Shown: positions 16,902 through 27,095 of the stretch, piece after piece | Numbering within the stretch: position 1 is the first letter of the stretch | Layout of the letters: each line of letters opens with the position of its first letter | Assembly (NCBI RefSeq): GCF_009858245.1 | Contig: NZ_VMSB01000001.1 | Location: 1,612,001-1,676,000, forward strand | Direction: 5' to 3' | Origin: Ornithinibacter aureus | GTDB lineage: Bacteria > Actinomycetota > Actinomycetes > Actinomycetales > Dermatophilaceae | Length of the DNA: 64,000 nucleotides | Notes under the pieces: model-generated | Database searches by the model: none | What the model was told of the DNA's origin: nothing | Seen by the model: only the letters and a program-made list of their open reading frames with translations | Translations under genes and position numbers: made by a program

Positions 16902-18446
16902 TCAGCGCAGGAACAGTCGGTAGGCCGGGTTGTCGGTCTCGTCCCACGACCGGTAGCCCAGGGTGTCGCGGAAGGTGTCGAACGCCTCGCGGTCACTCGG
17001 GGGCACCTGCATGCCGACGAGCACGCGACCGACGTCTGAGCCGTGCCCCCGGTAGTGGAACAGCGAGATGTTCCACGCCGGCGCCATCGCCTCGAGGAAC
17101 TGCACGAGCGCACCGGGCCGCTCGGGGAACTCGTACCGGTGCAGCACCTCGTCGTGGGCAAGGGTCGTGCGGCCACCCACGAGGTGGCGCAGGTGCAGCT
17201 TGGCGAGCTCGTCGTCGGTGAGGTCGAGGGCGGGCAGACCGGCGTCCTCGAACCCCTGCGCGAGCTGGCGGGCCTCCTCGCGACCGTGGACCTGCAACCC
17301 CACGAAGACGTGGGCGGTGTCGCTGTCGTCGATGCGGTAGTTGAACTCGGTGACCTCACGGCCCGGGCCGATGACGTCGAGCAGCCTGCGGAAGCTGCCC
17401 CGCTGCTCCGGGATGGTCACGGCGAACACGGCCTCGCGCTGCTCGCCGATCTCGGCGCGCTCCGCGACGAACCTCAGTCGGTCGAAGTCCATGTTGGCGC
17501 CGCAGGCCACGGCGACATACGTGCCGCCCTGGGCTCCCGGGCGCGCGGCATACTCCTTGAGCCCGGCGACGGCCAGGGCGCCGGCGGGCTCGAGGATGGC
17601 GCGCGTGTCGGTGAAGACGTCCTTGATCGCGGCGCACACGGCATCCGTGTCGACCCGGATCATCTCGTCGACCAGGGCGCTCGCGACGCGGAAGGTCTCC
17701 TCGCCCACGAGCCGGACCGCGGTGCCGTCAGAGAACAGCCCGACGTGCTCGAGCTCGACCCGGTGCCCGGCCTCGAGGGAGCGGGCCATGGCGTCGGAGT
17801 CGTCGGTCTGCACCCCGATGACCTTGACGTCGGGGCGCAGAGCCTTGACGTAGGCCGCGATGCCGGAGATCAGCCCGCCCCCGCCGACGGCGACGAACAC
17901 GGCATCCAGCGGGCCGGTGACCTGGCGCAGGATCTCCATGCCGATGGTGCCCTGGCCGGCGATGACATCGGGGTCGTCGAAGGGGTGCACCATCGTCAGC
18001 CCGCGCTCCTGAGCGAGGGTGGCCGCGTGGGCGCCCGCGTCGGAGTAGGAGTCCCCGTGGAGCACGACCTCGACGCCGGCCGCCCGCACGGCATCGACCT
18101 TGAGCTGCGGGGTCGTCGTGGGCATGACGATGACGGCGTGGCAGCCGAGTACCGCGGCGGCGCGGGCGACGCCCTGGGCGTGGTTGCCGGCCGAGGCTGC
18201 GATGACGCCCTGGGCGCGGGCCTGCGGGCTGAGCTTCGCCATCGTGTTGTAGGCGCCACGGATCTTGAACGAGAACACCGACTGGAGGTCCTCGCGCTTG
18301 AGCAGCACCGTGCTGCCGAGGCGGGCGCTGAGGCCGGGTGCGGCATCGAGCGGGGTCTCGTCGACGACGTCGTAGACGCGCGAGGTGAGGATCCGCTTGA
18401 GGTATGCCGTGGCCTCGGCGTCGGTCAGGGGTCGGGTGTGCGGCAC
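16902..18446 (-). CDS. ilvA: Threonine ammonia-lyase, biosynthetic
   Basis: A 514-residue threonine deaminase that makes 2-oxobutanoate for isoleucine. The PLP lysine is K61 in SFKIRGAYN, the PLP phosphate loop is VAVGGGGLISG, and ASAGNHAQGVA is the family signature. Two ACT-like regulatory domains fill residues ~330-514, as in the long allosteric form inhibited by isoleucine. The GTG at 18444-18446 gives the usual start. It converges with the BTAD regulator across 37 bp containing a small CCTGCC/GGCAGG hairpin. Confidence 0.95.
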   Translation of the reverse strand: MPHTRPLTDAEATAYLKRILTSRVYDVVDETPLDAAPGLSARLGSTVLLKREDLQSVFSFKIRGAYNTMAKLSPQARAQGVIAASAGNHAQGVARAAAVLGCHAVIVMPTTTPQLKVDAVRAAGVEVVLHGDSYSDAGAHAATLAQERGLTMVHPFDDPDVIAGQGTIGMEILRQVTGPLDAVFVAVGGGGLISGIAAYVKALRPDVKVIGVQTDDSDAMARSLEAGHRVELEHVGLFSDGTAVRLVGEETFRVASALVDEMIRVDTDAVCAAIKDVFTDTRAILEPAGALAVAGLKEYAARPGAQGGTYVAVACGANMDFDRLRFVAERAEIGEQREAVFAVTIPEQRGSFRRLLDVIGPGREVTEFNYRIDDSDTAHVFVGLQVHGREEARQLAQGFEDAGLPALDLTDDELAKLHLRHLVGGRTTLAHDEVLHRYEFPERPGALVQFLEAMAPAWNISLFHYRGHGSDVGRVLVGMQVPPSDREAFDTFRDTLGYRSWDETDNPAYRLFLR

Positions 18447-18513
18447 GGCGCAAGGGTATCCGCGGCGCCCGGTTCCGGGACGGCCCCACCGTGGTGGACG
18501 GATGCCGTCCGCC

Positions 18514-21500
18514 TCACCCCGCGAGGTGCGCCCAGCGCTGTTCCAGCGCCGACCACGGCCCGACCTCGGCCACCCGGCCGTCGACGAGCACGACGACCCG
18601 GTCGGCCCGGCCGAGCGCGGCCCGCTTCGACGTGGCGCCGATGACCGTGGTGCCACGGGCGCGCAGGGCAGACCACAGGTCGATCTCGGTGGTGGCGTCC
18701 AGGGCGCTCGACACGTCATCGGCCAGCAACACCTCGGCCTCGGTGGCCAGCGCCCGGGCCAGTGCCAGTCGCTGGACCTGACCCCCGGACAACCGCACGC
18801 CGCGGTGACCGACGAGCGCGTCGTGCCCCCCGGCATCCTCGACGTCCTCGCGCAGCCGGGCGTCGGCGATGGCCCGATCGAGGGCGCGGCCGTGACCGAG
18901 CACGACGTTGTCGGCGAACGAGCCTGACAACACCCTCGGCACCTGCGAGACGTACGACACCTGGCCCGGTCGCAGGAAGACCTGGGCGTCGTCGACCTCG
19001 ACCCCGTTCCACGTGATCGAGCCGGTGTGGTGGATCAGGCCGGCGAGAGCCCGCAGCAGGCTCGACTTGCCCGACCCGACCTGCCCGAGCAGCAGCACGA
19101 GTTCGCCGGCGTGCACCGTGAGGTCGACCCCCTCGACGCCGCGGGTGCCGTCGTCGTGGATGGCGCCGACGTCACGCAGCTCGAGCTCGCGCAGCGGGAC
19201 GTGCTGCGGGGTGGGCGCCGCGGGTGCGGTGCCCTCGACGAGGTCGATGCCCGGGGGGAGTGCGACGAGGTCGACGCCCCCGGCGAGGGCGCTCGTCGCC
19301 TTCTGCCAGGAGCGGGTGCCCGGCGCCTCCGTGACGACGGCCCCGGCGACCCGGCCGAACCAGTCGAACCCGTTGACGGCACCCGACACGAGGATCGCCG
19401 TGGCAAGGCTCCAGCGGCCGGAGGCGAACGCCGCCCAAGCAGCGACCACCCCGATCTGCACCATGATCACGGGCACGCCGTCGAGGATGGCCTGCACCCG
19501 GTGCTCGAAGACGGCCGCGTCGACCCGGCCGCTGTCGACCCGCCGCAGGTGGCTGCGGGCAGCGGGGGTGGCCGAGGCCAGCTTGATGGTCCGCGCGGAT
19601 TCGAGCACCGACACCAGCGACCGGCCGAACGTGGCTCGCGCCGCCGAGGACTCGGTGGCCGAGCGCCCCGCGATGGGCCGCCCGACGGCCGAGGCGAGGG
19701 CCGAACCGACGAGCACCCCCAGCAGCACACCTCCGGCCAGGGCACTGCCACCGAGGATGGCGGTGACGGCGACGACGGCGAGCCCGTTGAGGAAGTCGAC
19801 CCAGCGGTCGGCGTAGAGGGCATAGCGGTCGGCGTCCATCGCGCGCGCGACGACCTCACCGGCAGGGGTGCTCTCGAGCCGGTGCTGACGCGTCTGCCCG
19901 ATCAGGATCGACATGCGCACCCGCAGCAGCACCTCGACCCACCAGCGCGGGTAGCGCCGGATGGCCGCGGTCAACAGCAGCGGTGACGCGACGATGAACA
20001 CCGTGGCCAGGGCGAGGAGCACGACGGTGCGGGTGTCCCAGCCCGCGCCGTCGGCCAGGTGCTCGACGACCAGGCCCCAGACGAGGCCGGTGGCGGCACC
20101 GAAGGCCCCACCGAGCGCGGAGATGAAGAACAGCATCGCGGGCCAGATTCCCCATCGGGGACGCACCAGCAGGGCGGTGACCACGCCGCGCGCCAACGAC
20201 GGTCCGTGGCCCGGGTCGGGCGTCTCTGGTGGCGGGCCGGTGCGGCGTGCGCCACCGACGGTGGCTTCCGCGGCGAGGTCGTCGGCAGGGTGCCGTGGCG
20301 CAGCGCCCGGGGCCAGCGTCGCCTCAGGTGCCGGCTCGGCCCCTGCGTCGAGGAGCTGTCGGAACGGGCCGTAGGTGGCGGCCAGCACGGCGCGCGGGCC
20401 CTGCTGGACGACCCGGCCACGGTCGAGCACGGCAACGAGGTCGGCGCGTGCGGTGGTCGTGAGGCGGTGCGCCACGAGGATGCCGGTGCGCCCGGTGAGC
20501 AGGCGGTCTGACGCCATCACGACGAGGCTCTCGGTCACCGGATCCATCCGGGCGGTCGCCTCGTCGAGCACGACGACGGCCACGTCACGCACGAGGAGGC
20601 GGGCGAAGGCCACGAGCTGCTCCTCGCCCGCCGAGAGCGGGGTTCCCCCGGGCCCGAGGGTGGTCTCGAGGCCGTCGGGCAGTCCGTCGACCCAGTCGTC
20701 GAGGCCGAGTTCGGTGACGGCTGCTCGCACCGTCGAGGTGGGCACGTCGGCGAAGAGGGCGATGTTCTCCGCGAGGGTCCCGGCGAGGATGTCGGTGCGC
20801 TGGGTGACCACGCCGACGGCAGAACGCAGCGCGTGGAGGTCCAGGTCGCACACGTCGATGCCACCGAGGAAGACCGCCCCCCGTGGCGGGTCGGTGGCGC
20901 GCGACAGCAGGGCGGCCAACGTGGACTTGCCCGACCCGGATCGTCCGACGAGGGCGCAGGTCCGGCCCGCAGGGATGTCGAGGCTGACGCCGTCCAGGGC
21001 GAAGTCCCCCTCGGCATAGGAGAAGCGCAGGTCACGGAACTCAACCCCGACGCTTCCGGCAGGGACGGGCCGCCCACCCTCGGGCTCGGGTGGCGACTCG
21101 AGCAGCTGCCGCAGGCGCGTGATGGCCCCGATGCCCGTCTGCAGCTCGGGCAGGTGGCGGGCCATCTGGTCGATCTGCCCGACGAAGGTGCTCGTGACGA
21201 GGAACAGGGTGACCAGGCGGGCCACCGACAGGTCGTCGCTGATGACCAGCGCCACCCCGGCGATGCTCGTGGCCGCCAGCAGCGAGTAGAGCAGGATGCC
21301 GGTGCGCCGGGTGGCGCGGGCCTGAAGCGCCAGCAGCTCGTCGAACCGTCTGTGCACGGTTGCCGACAGGGCGCTGAGGCGCTGGACGACGTGGGCCTGA
21401 CCGAGGCTGGTGCGCAGGTCGTCTCGGGCGGAGACCCCCTCCTCGAGGGCTGCGGCGTGGTCGGTCCAGGCCGCCTCCTCGATGACGGTTCGCTCCGCGA

Positions 21501-22068
21501 TGGCCGGGAGCAACCGGCGGATGATCGCGAACGCGGCCGCCCCCGCGACGGGAAAGAGGATCCAGGCCGGCCACCAGGTTAGCCCGGCGACGATCCACAT
21601 CGGCACGGCGGAGAACACGGTGCGCAGGGCGTCCCACACCTGGCGGCGCAGCATCGAGCCCACGGCGTGGGTGTCGTCATCGACCCGGTCGAGCACCTCC
21701 CCCACCGCCTGCTCACCGAGCGCCGACAGCGGTTGGTGCAACGCGGCATCCACCAGGTCTTCCCGCATGCGGCCCTCGGCGCGGTCGACGACCGAGGCCC
21801 ACAGGGTGCGGCCCGCGGTGTCGAGGACTGCCGCCCCGACGACACACAAGGCCAGCAGGCCGACGAGCCTGGTCGACGGGTTGGCCGCGAGCAGCCCGGC
21901 CACGACCGTGCCGAGAGTGCGTCCGAGGGCACCGATGGCGGATGCCGTGAGCGCCACCCCCGTGGCCCACCCCCGCAGTCGTGCGAGCGTGACCTGGCGG
22001 CTCGCCGCACGGGTGGGTGGGGCGGGCTGGGCGACGGGTTCGCGGGCGGTCATGGTGGCGGTGGACAT
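18514..22068 (-). CDS. Fused two-half ABC exporter with asymmetric ATPase sites
   Basis: A ~1184-residue fusion of two complete half-transporters, each with six membrane helices then an ATPase domain. The first ATPase has Walker A GRSGSGKST, a degenerate signature LSAGE and Walker B VVVLDEAT with the catalytic Glu. The second has Walker A GQVGSGKSS, a canonical LSGGQ and Walker B VLLADDVSS, where Asp replaces Glu. One composite site is therefore consensus and the other degenerate, as in TM287/288-type heterodimers. Substrate is unknown; drug or lipid export is plausible. The ATG at 22066-22068 is used; the frame stays open upstream to 22155. Confidence 0.9.
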   Translation of the reverse strand: MSTATMTAREPVAQPAPPTRAASRQVTLARLRGWATGVALTASAIGALGRTLGTVVAGLLAANPSTRLVGLLALCVVGAAVLDTAGRTLWASVVDRAEGRMREDLVDAALHQPLSALGEQAVGEVLDRVDDDTHAVGSMLRRQVWDALRTVFSAVPMWIVAGLTWWPAWILFPVAGAAAFAIIRRLLPAIAERTVIEEAAWTDHAAALEEGVSARDDLRTSLGQAHVVQRLSALSATVHRRFDELLALQARATRRTGILLYSLLAATSIAGVALVISDDLSVARLVTLFLVTSTFVGQIDQMARHLPELQTGIGAITRLRQLLESPPEPEGGRPVPAGSVGVEFRDLRFSYAEGDFALDGVSLDIPAGRTCALVGRSGSGKSTLAALLSRATDPPRGAVFLGGIDVCDLDLHALRSAVGVVTQRTDILAGTLAENIALFADVPTSTVRAAVTELGLDDWVDGLPDGLETTLGPGGTPLSAGEEQLVAFARLLVRDVAVVVLDEATARMDPVTESLVVMASDRLLTGRTGILVAHRLTTTARADLVAVLDRGRVVQQGPRAVLAATYGPFRQLLDAGAEPAPEATLAPGAAPRHPADDLAAEATVGGARRTGPPPETPDPGHGPSLARGVVTALLVRPRWGIWPAMLFFISALGGAFGAATGLVWGLVVEHLADGAGWDTRTVVLLALATVFIVASPLLLTAAIRRYPRWWVEVLLRVRMSILIGQTRQHRLESTPAGEVVARAMDADRYALYADRWVDFLNGLAVVAVTAILGGSALAGGVLLGVLVGSALASAVGRPIAGRSATESSAARATFGRSLVSVLESARTIKLASATPAARSHLRRVDSGRVDAAVFEHRVQAILDGVPVIMVQIGVVAAWAAFASGRWSLATAILVSGAVNGFDWFGRVAGAVVTEAPGTRSWQKATSALAGGVDLVALPPGIDLVEGTAPAAPTPQHVPLRELELRDVGAIHDDGTRGVEGVDLTVHAGELVLLLGQVGSGKSSLLRALAGLIHHTGSITWNGVEVDDAQVFLRPGQVSYVSQVPRVLSGSFADNVVLGHGRALDRAIADARLREDVEDAGGHDALVGHRGVRLSGGQVQRLALARALATEAEVLLADDVSSALDATTEIDLWSALRARGTTVIGATSKRAALGRADRVVVLVDGRVAEVGPWSALEQRWAHLAG

Positions 22069-22303
22069 CGTCTGCAACCTACGACGCGGCACCGACACCG
22101 CACGAACGGTTTTCCTCGCGGCCGGGGCCCGGAGTCCCGCACGGTCGTCCGTCACTGCCGGCGGCTCCGAACCTGTGCGTCGGGAAGAGGGGTCCTGTCC
22201 AGGGCCATTGCCCGATGACGGGAATCCCTTGCGATGGGCAAGGACTCTGGGCGAGGTACCTACCCGGGCTCCGCTGGCTCAGCGACGGGCCCACGCGCGC
22301 CGG

Positions 22304-25300
22304 TCACACGTTGCGCCGGTACTGGCCACCCACCTCGAAGAACGCCTCGGTGACCTGCTGCAGCGAACACACGCGGGCGGCATCCATGAGCACGGCGAAC
22401 ACGTTCTCGCCGGACACGGCCGAGGCCTTCAGCCGCGCCAACGCATCCTCCGCCTCAACCCGGTGCGACTCACGGAACGACGTCACCCGGGCCAGCTGGC
22501 CCTCCTTCTCCCCCTCCGAGGCGCGCGCGAGCACGACCTCGCGAGGTGACTCACCGGCATCCGGAGCCCTGAAGGTGTTGACGCCGATGATCGGCAGCGA
22601 ACCGTCGTGCTTGCGGTGCTCGTAGAGCATCGACTCGTCCTGGATGCGGCCGCGCTGGTAGCCGGTCTCCATCGCGCCGAGCACACCGCCGCGCTCGGAG
22701 ATGCGGTCGAACTCTGCCAGCACCGCAGCCTCCACGAGGTCGGTCAGCTCGTCGACGACGAACGAGCCCTGCAACGGGTTCTCGTTGACGGCCAGGCCCC
22801 ACTCGCGGTTGATGATCATCTGGATCGCGAGCGCCCGGCGCACCGACTCCTCACTCGGGGTCGTCACCGCCTCGTCGAAGGCGTTGGTGTGCAGGCTGTT
22901 CGCGTTGTCGTAGATGGCCGTCAGCGCCTGGAGCGTGGTGCGGATGTCGTTGAAGTCCATCTCCTGCGCGTGCAGCGACCGGCCCGAGGTCTGCACGTGG
23001 TACTTCAGTTTCTGGCTGCGCTCGTTGGCGCCGTACTTCTCCTTCATCGCGATCGCCCAGATGCGGCGGGCGACCCGGCCGATGACGGTGTACTCGGGGT
23101 CCATCCCGTTGGAGAAGAAGAACGACAGGTTCGGTGCGAAGTCGTCGATCGCCATGCCGCGCGCCAGGTAGGCCTCGACGTAGGTGAACCCGTTCGCGAG
23201 GGTGAACGCGAGCTGGCTGATGGGGTTCGCCCCGGCCTCGGCGATGTGGTACCCGCTGATCGACACCGAGTAGAAGTTGCGCACCTCGTGGGCGATGAAC
23301 CACTCCTGGATGTCGGCCATCATCCGCAGCGAGAACTCCGTGGAGAACAGGCACGTGTTCTGGCCCTGGTCCTCCTTGAGGATGTCGGCCTGGACCGTGC
23401 CGCGCACCGTGGCCACGGCACGAGCGCGGATGCCGTGCGCCTCCTCCTCGGTCGGCTCCCGTCCGTTCTCGCTCGCCCACGCCTCGACAGCGCGGTCCAT
23501 GACGGTGTTGAGGAAGAACGCGAGGATCGTCGGGGCCGGCCCGTTGATCGTCATCGAGACGCTCGTGGTGGGCGACGTGAGGTCGAACCCGGCATACAGC
23601 TCGCGCATGTCGTCCAGGGTGGCGACCGAGACACCGGAGGTGCCGACCTTGCCGTAGATGTCGGGGCGCCGGTCGGGGTCGCGGCCGTAGAGGGTGACCG
23701 AGTCGAACGCGGTGGACAGGCGGGTGGCGGGCTGCCCCTGCGAGAGGAGCCTGAACCGCGCGTTGGTGCGGAACGGGTCGCCCTCACCGGCGAACATGCG
23801 GGCCGGGTCCTCGTTGTCGCGCTTGAACGGGAAGACCCCGGCGGTGAACGGGAAGTACCCGGGAAGGTTCTCGCGGCGCAGGAAGCTCACGAGGTCGCCG
23901 TCGTCGGAGTAGCGCGGCAGCGAGACCCGGCGGATGTGGTTGCCGGACAGCGACTCCTTGACCAGTGCGGTGCGAATCTCCCGGTCGCGGATCGTCACCA
24001 CCTGCTCGTCACCCGAGTAGGCCTCGACGACCGAGCTCCACCCCGCGAGCTGGCGCGCCACCGGCAGGGGCAGGTCGTCCTGGGCGCTGGAGAGCAGCGC
24101 GTCGACGCCGGAGCGGTCGGCCCCGGCCCGGGCGAGCTCGCCACCGACCTCGGTGAGGCGCTGCACGCGGCGGGCGGCCTCGGCGAAGCGGTGGGTGTCC
24201 TCGTGGAACTGGCGCACCGTCTCGGCGATCTCCGCGAGGCAGCGCACCCGCTGCGGCGGCACGACCTGGCGCAGCACCGAGGAGTGCCGCACCGACACCT
24301 GCGGCAGGGCACCCTCGGCGACCTCGAGTCCGTGCGCCGTGAGCTGGTCGCGCAGCTCCTGGTAGAGCGCGGTGACCCCGTCGTCGTTGAACGTCGCGGC
24401 CGAGGTGCCGAACACCGGCATGTCCTCAGGCTTCTTGCCGAACGACTCCCGGTTGCGCACCATCTGGCGGCCGACGTCGCGCAGCGCGTCCATCGCCCCG
24501 CGACGCTCGAACTTGTTGATGGCCACCACGTCGGCGAAGTCGAGCATGTCGATCTTCTCGAGCTGGCTGGCGGCACCGAACTCGGGCGTCATGACGTAGA
24601 GGTTGACGTCCGCGAAGGAGGTGATCGCGGCATCCCCCTGCCCGATGCCGGGGGTCTCCACGATGACGAGGTCGAAGCCGGCAGCCTTGAGGATCGTCAG
24701 CACGTCGCCGAGCGCCCCGGGCACCTCGCGGCCACCACGGGTTGCGAGCGAGCGGAAGTAGACCCGGTCGCCGTCGAGGGAGTTCATCCGGATGCGGTCC
24801 CCGAGCAGCGCTCCCCCACCGCGGCGTCGCGTCGGGTCGATGGCGACGCACGCGATGCGCAGCTTGTCCTGCTGGTCCACGCGCAGGCGGCGCACGAGCT
24901 CGTCGGTCAGGCTCGACTTGCCCGAGCCGCCCGTGCCGGTGATGCCGAGCACCGGGGTCCGGCGGCCGGATGCCGCCCGCTCGAGGTCGGCGCGCATCTC
25001 ACCGGTGAGGTGGCCGGTCTCCGCGGCGGTGATGGCCCGGGCCACGGCAGCCCGCTCCCCGGTGAGGACGGCGGGCACGGACGGGGGCGACACGGCATCC
25101 AGGTCGACGTCACACGCGGCGATGACCTGGTTGACCATGCCGGGCAGACCGAGGCGCTGGCCGTCCTGCGGGCTGAAGATCGTCACCCCGGCGGCGCGCA
25201 GGCGCTCGATCTCCTCGGGGACGATGACCCCGCCGCCACCGCCGACGACCTGCACGTGGCCGGCGCCGGCCTCGGCGAGCAGCTGGACGAGGTACTCGAA

Positions 25301-25555
25301 GTACTCGACGTGCCCGCCCTGGTAGGAGCTGACCGCGACGCCCTGCACGTCCTCCTCGACCGCCGCGTCGACGACCTCCTGGACGCTGCGGTTGTGCCCG
25401 AGGTGGATGACCTCGGCGCCCTGGCTCTGCATGATCCGCCGCATGATGTTGATCGAGGCGTCGTGGCCGTCGAACAGGGCGGAGGCAGTCACGATGCGCA
25501 CCGGGTTCACCGGCACGTGGAGCTCGGGCTTCGGGCTGGTGGGCTGCGTTGCCAT
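22304..25555 (-). CDS. icmF: Fused isobutyryl-CoA mutase (IcmF)
   Basis: A 1083-residue fusion joining an N-terminal B12-binding domain (FDGHDASIN at residues 28-36), a MeaI-type G-protein chaperone domain (P-loop GTGGSGKSS ~207-215) and the mutase large domain (from ~520). It interconverts isobutyryl-CoA and butyryl-CoA with adenosylcobalamin. The residues that distinguish IcmF from methylmalonyl-CoA mutase are visible: Phe in AGVFPFKR and Gln in DQGQNT, where methylmalonyl enzymes have Tyr and Arg. The ATG at 25553-25555 is preceded by AAGGGA. An 18-bp palindrome overlaps its probable promoter. Confidence 0.95.
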   Translation of the reverse strand: MATQPTSPKPELHVPVNPVRIVTASALFDGHDASINIMRRIMQSQGAEVIHLGHNRSVQEVVDAAVEEDVQGVAVSSYQGGHVEYFEYLVQLLAEAGAGHVQVVGGGGGVIVPEEIERLRAAGVTIFSPQDGQRLGLPGMVNQVIAACDVDLDAVSPPSVPAVLTGERAAVARAITAAETGHLTGEMRADLERAASGRRTPVLGITGTGGSGKSSLTDELVRRLRVDQQDKLRIACVAIDPTRRRGGGALLGDRIRMNSLDGDRVYFRSLATRGGREVPGALGDVLTILKAAGFDLVIVETPGIGQGDAAITSFADVNLYVMTPEFGAASQLEKIDMLDFADVVAINKFERRGAMDALRDVGRQMVRNRESFGKKPEDMPVFGTSAATFNDDGVTALYQELRDQLTAHGLEVAEGALPQVSVRHSSVLRQVVPPQRVRCLAEIAETVRQFHEDTHRFAEAARRVQRLTEVGGELARAGADRSGVDALLSSAQDDLPLPVARQLAGWSSVVEAYSGDEQVVTIRDREIRTALVKESLSGNHIRRVSLPRYSDDGDLVSFLRRENLPGYFPFTAGVFPFKRDNEDPARMFAGEGDPFRTNARFRLLSQGQPATRLSTAFDSVTLYGRDPDRRPDIYGKVGTSGVSVATLDDMRELYAGFDLTSPTTSVSMTINGPAPTILAFFLNTVMDRAVEAWASENGREPTEEEAHGIRARAVATVRGTVQADILKEDQGQNTCLFSTEFSLRMMADIQEWFIAHEVRNFYSVSISGYHIAEAGANPISQLAFTLANGFTYVEAYLARGMAIDDFAPNLSFFFSNGMDPEYTVIGRVARRIWAIAMKEKYGANERSQKLKYHVQTSGRSLHAQEMDFNDIRTTLQALTAIYDNANSLHTNAFDEAVTTPSEESVRRALAIQMIINREWGLAVNENPLQGSFVVDELTDLVEAAVLAEFDRISERGGVLGAMETGYQRGRIQDESMLYEHRKHDGSLPIIGVNTFRAPDAGESPREVVLARASEGEKEGQLARVTSFRESHRVEAEDALARLKASAVSGENVFAVLMDAARVCSLQQVTEAFFEVGGQYRRNV

Positions 25556-25583
25556 GGGGGTCCCTTCGGGTTGCCTCCCGAGA

Positions 25584-25601
25584 TACTAGGACGTCCTAGT
25601 A
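25584..25601 (-). promoter_or_regulatory. Perfect 18-bp palindromic operator upstream of icmF
   Basis: TACTAGGACGTCCTAGTA is its own reverse complement and lies 29 bp before the icmF start. On the minus strand it overlaps TAGTAT, which would serve as a -10 box. A dimeric repressor, for example of the TetR family, is the simplest reader. No regulator gene is adjacent. Confidence 0.75.
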
Positions 25602-25613
25602 CCTACTCGGAAG

Positions 25614-26642
25614 TCACCGAGGCAGGCTGGAGGCGTACGGGTCCTGCGCGGCGGCGTCGACGACCCACTCGATGACCGAGCGCACCCAGGCCTGCTCGAC
25701 GACGTGCACCGGGACGTCGCGCTGGAGCCGGGACCACGACTCGGCCCGGTGCAGGCACGAGATGCGCTCTGCAGCCGGAAGGAGCTGCGTGAGGGTGTGG
25801 ACGTCCCAGACGTCGGTCCAGGGTGCGATCCCCGCGGTCAGCACCCGAGACGCAGCCGCGCCGTCCGGGACGTCGTCGTCGTAGAGGTGGCGAAGCGTCC
25901 ACAGCGGGATGCGCAGGGCGGTGAGGGGGTGGGCCCAGACCGCATCGCCCAGATCGATGAACGTGGCATCGAGACCGGGGCCGCGGAACGCGTTGCCGAG
26001 GTGGAGGTCGTTGTGCTGGAGGGTGGACGGCATCCCGCTGTCAACCAGGACTGCGGCAGCCTCGTGGATACGGCCGAGCCCGTCATCGACCAAGGCTGCT
26101 TCCTCGTCGGTGGGACGCCGCGGGTCCTCGCGCGGCAACGCCCGGAGGTCCGTCACCAGGTCGGTGACCCAGGTGGTGACGTCGGCGGGGTCGTGGGGGA
26201 AGACGGGCACCCCGGCCGCCAGCACGGCATCCGCGTGGTTCGACAGATCACGCTGCGCCTGCCCGTACCGCTCCACGACGGCAACCCAGTCATCCACCGA
26301 CGGCGTCGCCCCCTCGTGCCACAACGGCGCGCCGAGGTCGGCGGTGGCCAACCATCCCCGATCGGCCTCGACGGCGACGACGGGAGCACACAACCGCGGC
26401 ACGATGCCGTCGATGGCGTCGACGAGCGCTGCCTCGAACGCCTGCGACGGAGCGTTCTCCTTGACCCAGACCCGGCCGGCATCCGTCTCCACCGAGAGCA
26501 CGGTCGACCAGAACCTCACCCGCTCCTGGACCAGCGGGCCCGTGACGGTGCGCCCGGCGTCCGCGAGCGCCGGCAGCAGCCACGCCTCGAGTTCGGCCCG
26601 CCACTGGGGGCTGCGCCACAGGGCAGGAAGGTCACGCTCCAC
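25614..26642 (-). CDS. Aminoglycoside phosphotransferase-like kinase
   Basis: A 342-residue protein of the APH/choline-kinase fold (PF01636). The catalytic loop [12 protein letters not shown] and the metal-binding aspartate of [12 protein letters not shown] are both present, and [10 protein letters not shown] supplies the probable ATP lysine. It should therefore phosphorylate a small molecule, but the substrate is unknown. The GTG start at 26642 overlaps the end of aroQ by 11 bp, so the two are translationally linked. Resistance should not be assumed, since most chromosomal members act on other substrates. Confidence 0.82.
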   Translation of the reverse strand: MERDLPALWRSPQWRAELEAWLLPALADAGRTVTGPLVQERVRFWSTVLSVETDAGRVWVKENAPSQAFEAALVDAIDGIVPRLCAPVVAVEADRGWLATADLGAPLWHEGATPSVDDWVAVVERYGQAQRDLSNHADAVLAAGVPVFPHDPADVTTWVTDLVTDLRALPREDPRRPTDEEAALVDDGLGRIHEAAAVLVDSGMPSTLQHNDLHLGNAFRGPGLDATFIDLGDAVWAHPLTALRIPLWTLRHLYDDDVPDGAAASRVLTAGIAPWTDVWDVHTLTQLLPAAERISCLHRAESWSRLQRDVPVHVVEQAWVRSVIEWVVDAAAQDPYASSLPR

Positions 26643-27075
26643 GACGGGCCGCGAGCCAGGTGATCGCCTCGGCATAGCCCTGCACACCGCGCCCGATGAC
26701 GTGGTGGTCGCACACGTCGGCGAGGTAGCTGTGGTGGCGGAAGGCCTCGCGGGCGTGGATGTCGCTGATGTGCACCTCGACCTTGGGCACCCGGCACGCC
26801 GACAGGGCGTCGCGCAGGGCGACCGAGGTGTGCGTGTACCCCGCGGCGTTGATGACGATCCCCGCGATGCCGACCCGCCCCTGCTGCACCCAGTCGATGA
26901 GCACGCCCTCGTGGTTGCTCTGGCGGAAGTCGAGCACGAGGCCGGATGCCGTCGCCGCCTCGTGGCACAGCGCCTCGACGTCGGCGAGGGTGGCGGAGCC
27001 GTAGACCTCGGGCTCGCGCTCACCGAGCAGGTTGAGGTTCGGGCCGTTGAGCACGAGCACGGTGCGGGGATCCAT
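26632..27075 (-). CDS. aroQ: Type II 3-dehydroquinate dehydratase
   Basis: A 147-residue shikimate-pathway enzyme. The signature [20 protein letters not shown] is near the N-terminus. The catalytic Tyr is in that loop (VYG), the Asn/His pair follows in [17 protein letters not shown], and [18 protein letters not shown] matches the substrate-binding segment. The length is exactly that of dodecameric type II enzymes. The ATG is at 27073-27075. Its stop overlaps the start of the kinase-like gene. Confidence 0.97.
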   Translation of the reverse strand: MDPRTVLVLNGPNLNLLGEREPEVYGSATLADVEALCHEAATASGLVLDFRQSNHEGVLIDWVQQGRVGIAGIVINAAGYTHTSVALRDALSACRVPKVEVHISDIHAREAFRHHSYLADVCDHHVIGRGVQGYAEAITWLAARRGA

Positions 27076-27095
27076 GACGGCGAGTATGCCGCGGG

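Noticed and set aside
17043-18644. Long plus-strand open frame (533 codons) opposite ilvA
   Set aside because: It is a GC-rich antisense shadow of a clearly conserved gene, with repetitive Asp/Gly/Val/Arg-rich sequence and no domain. Equally long shadows lie opposite icmF and the carboxylase.
25556-25613. Cobalamin riboswitch before the B12-dependent icmF
   Set aside because: The leader is only ~58 bp and has no B12-box-like sequence. The single strong element is a DNA palindrome.
22607-25675. Plus-strand frame of over 1000 codons opposite icmF
   Set aside because: High GC suppresses stops in the antisense frame. The product is low-complexity and runs past both ends of the real gene.
25614-26642. 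Calling the APH-fold protein an aminoglycoside-resistance gene
   Set aside because: Only the general kinase fold is visible. It is coupled to aroQ in the backbone, and there is no resistance context.
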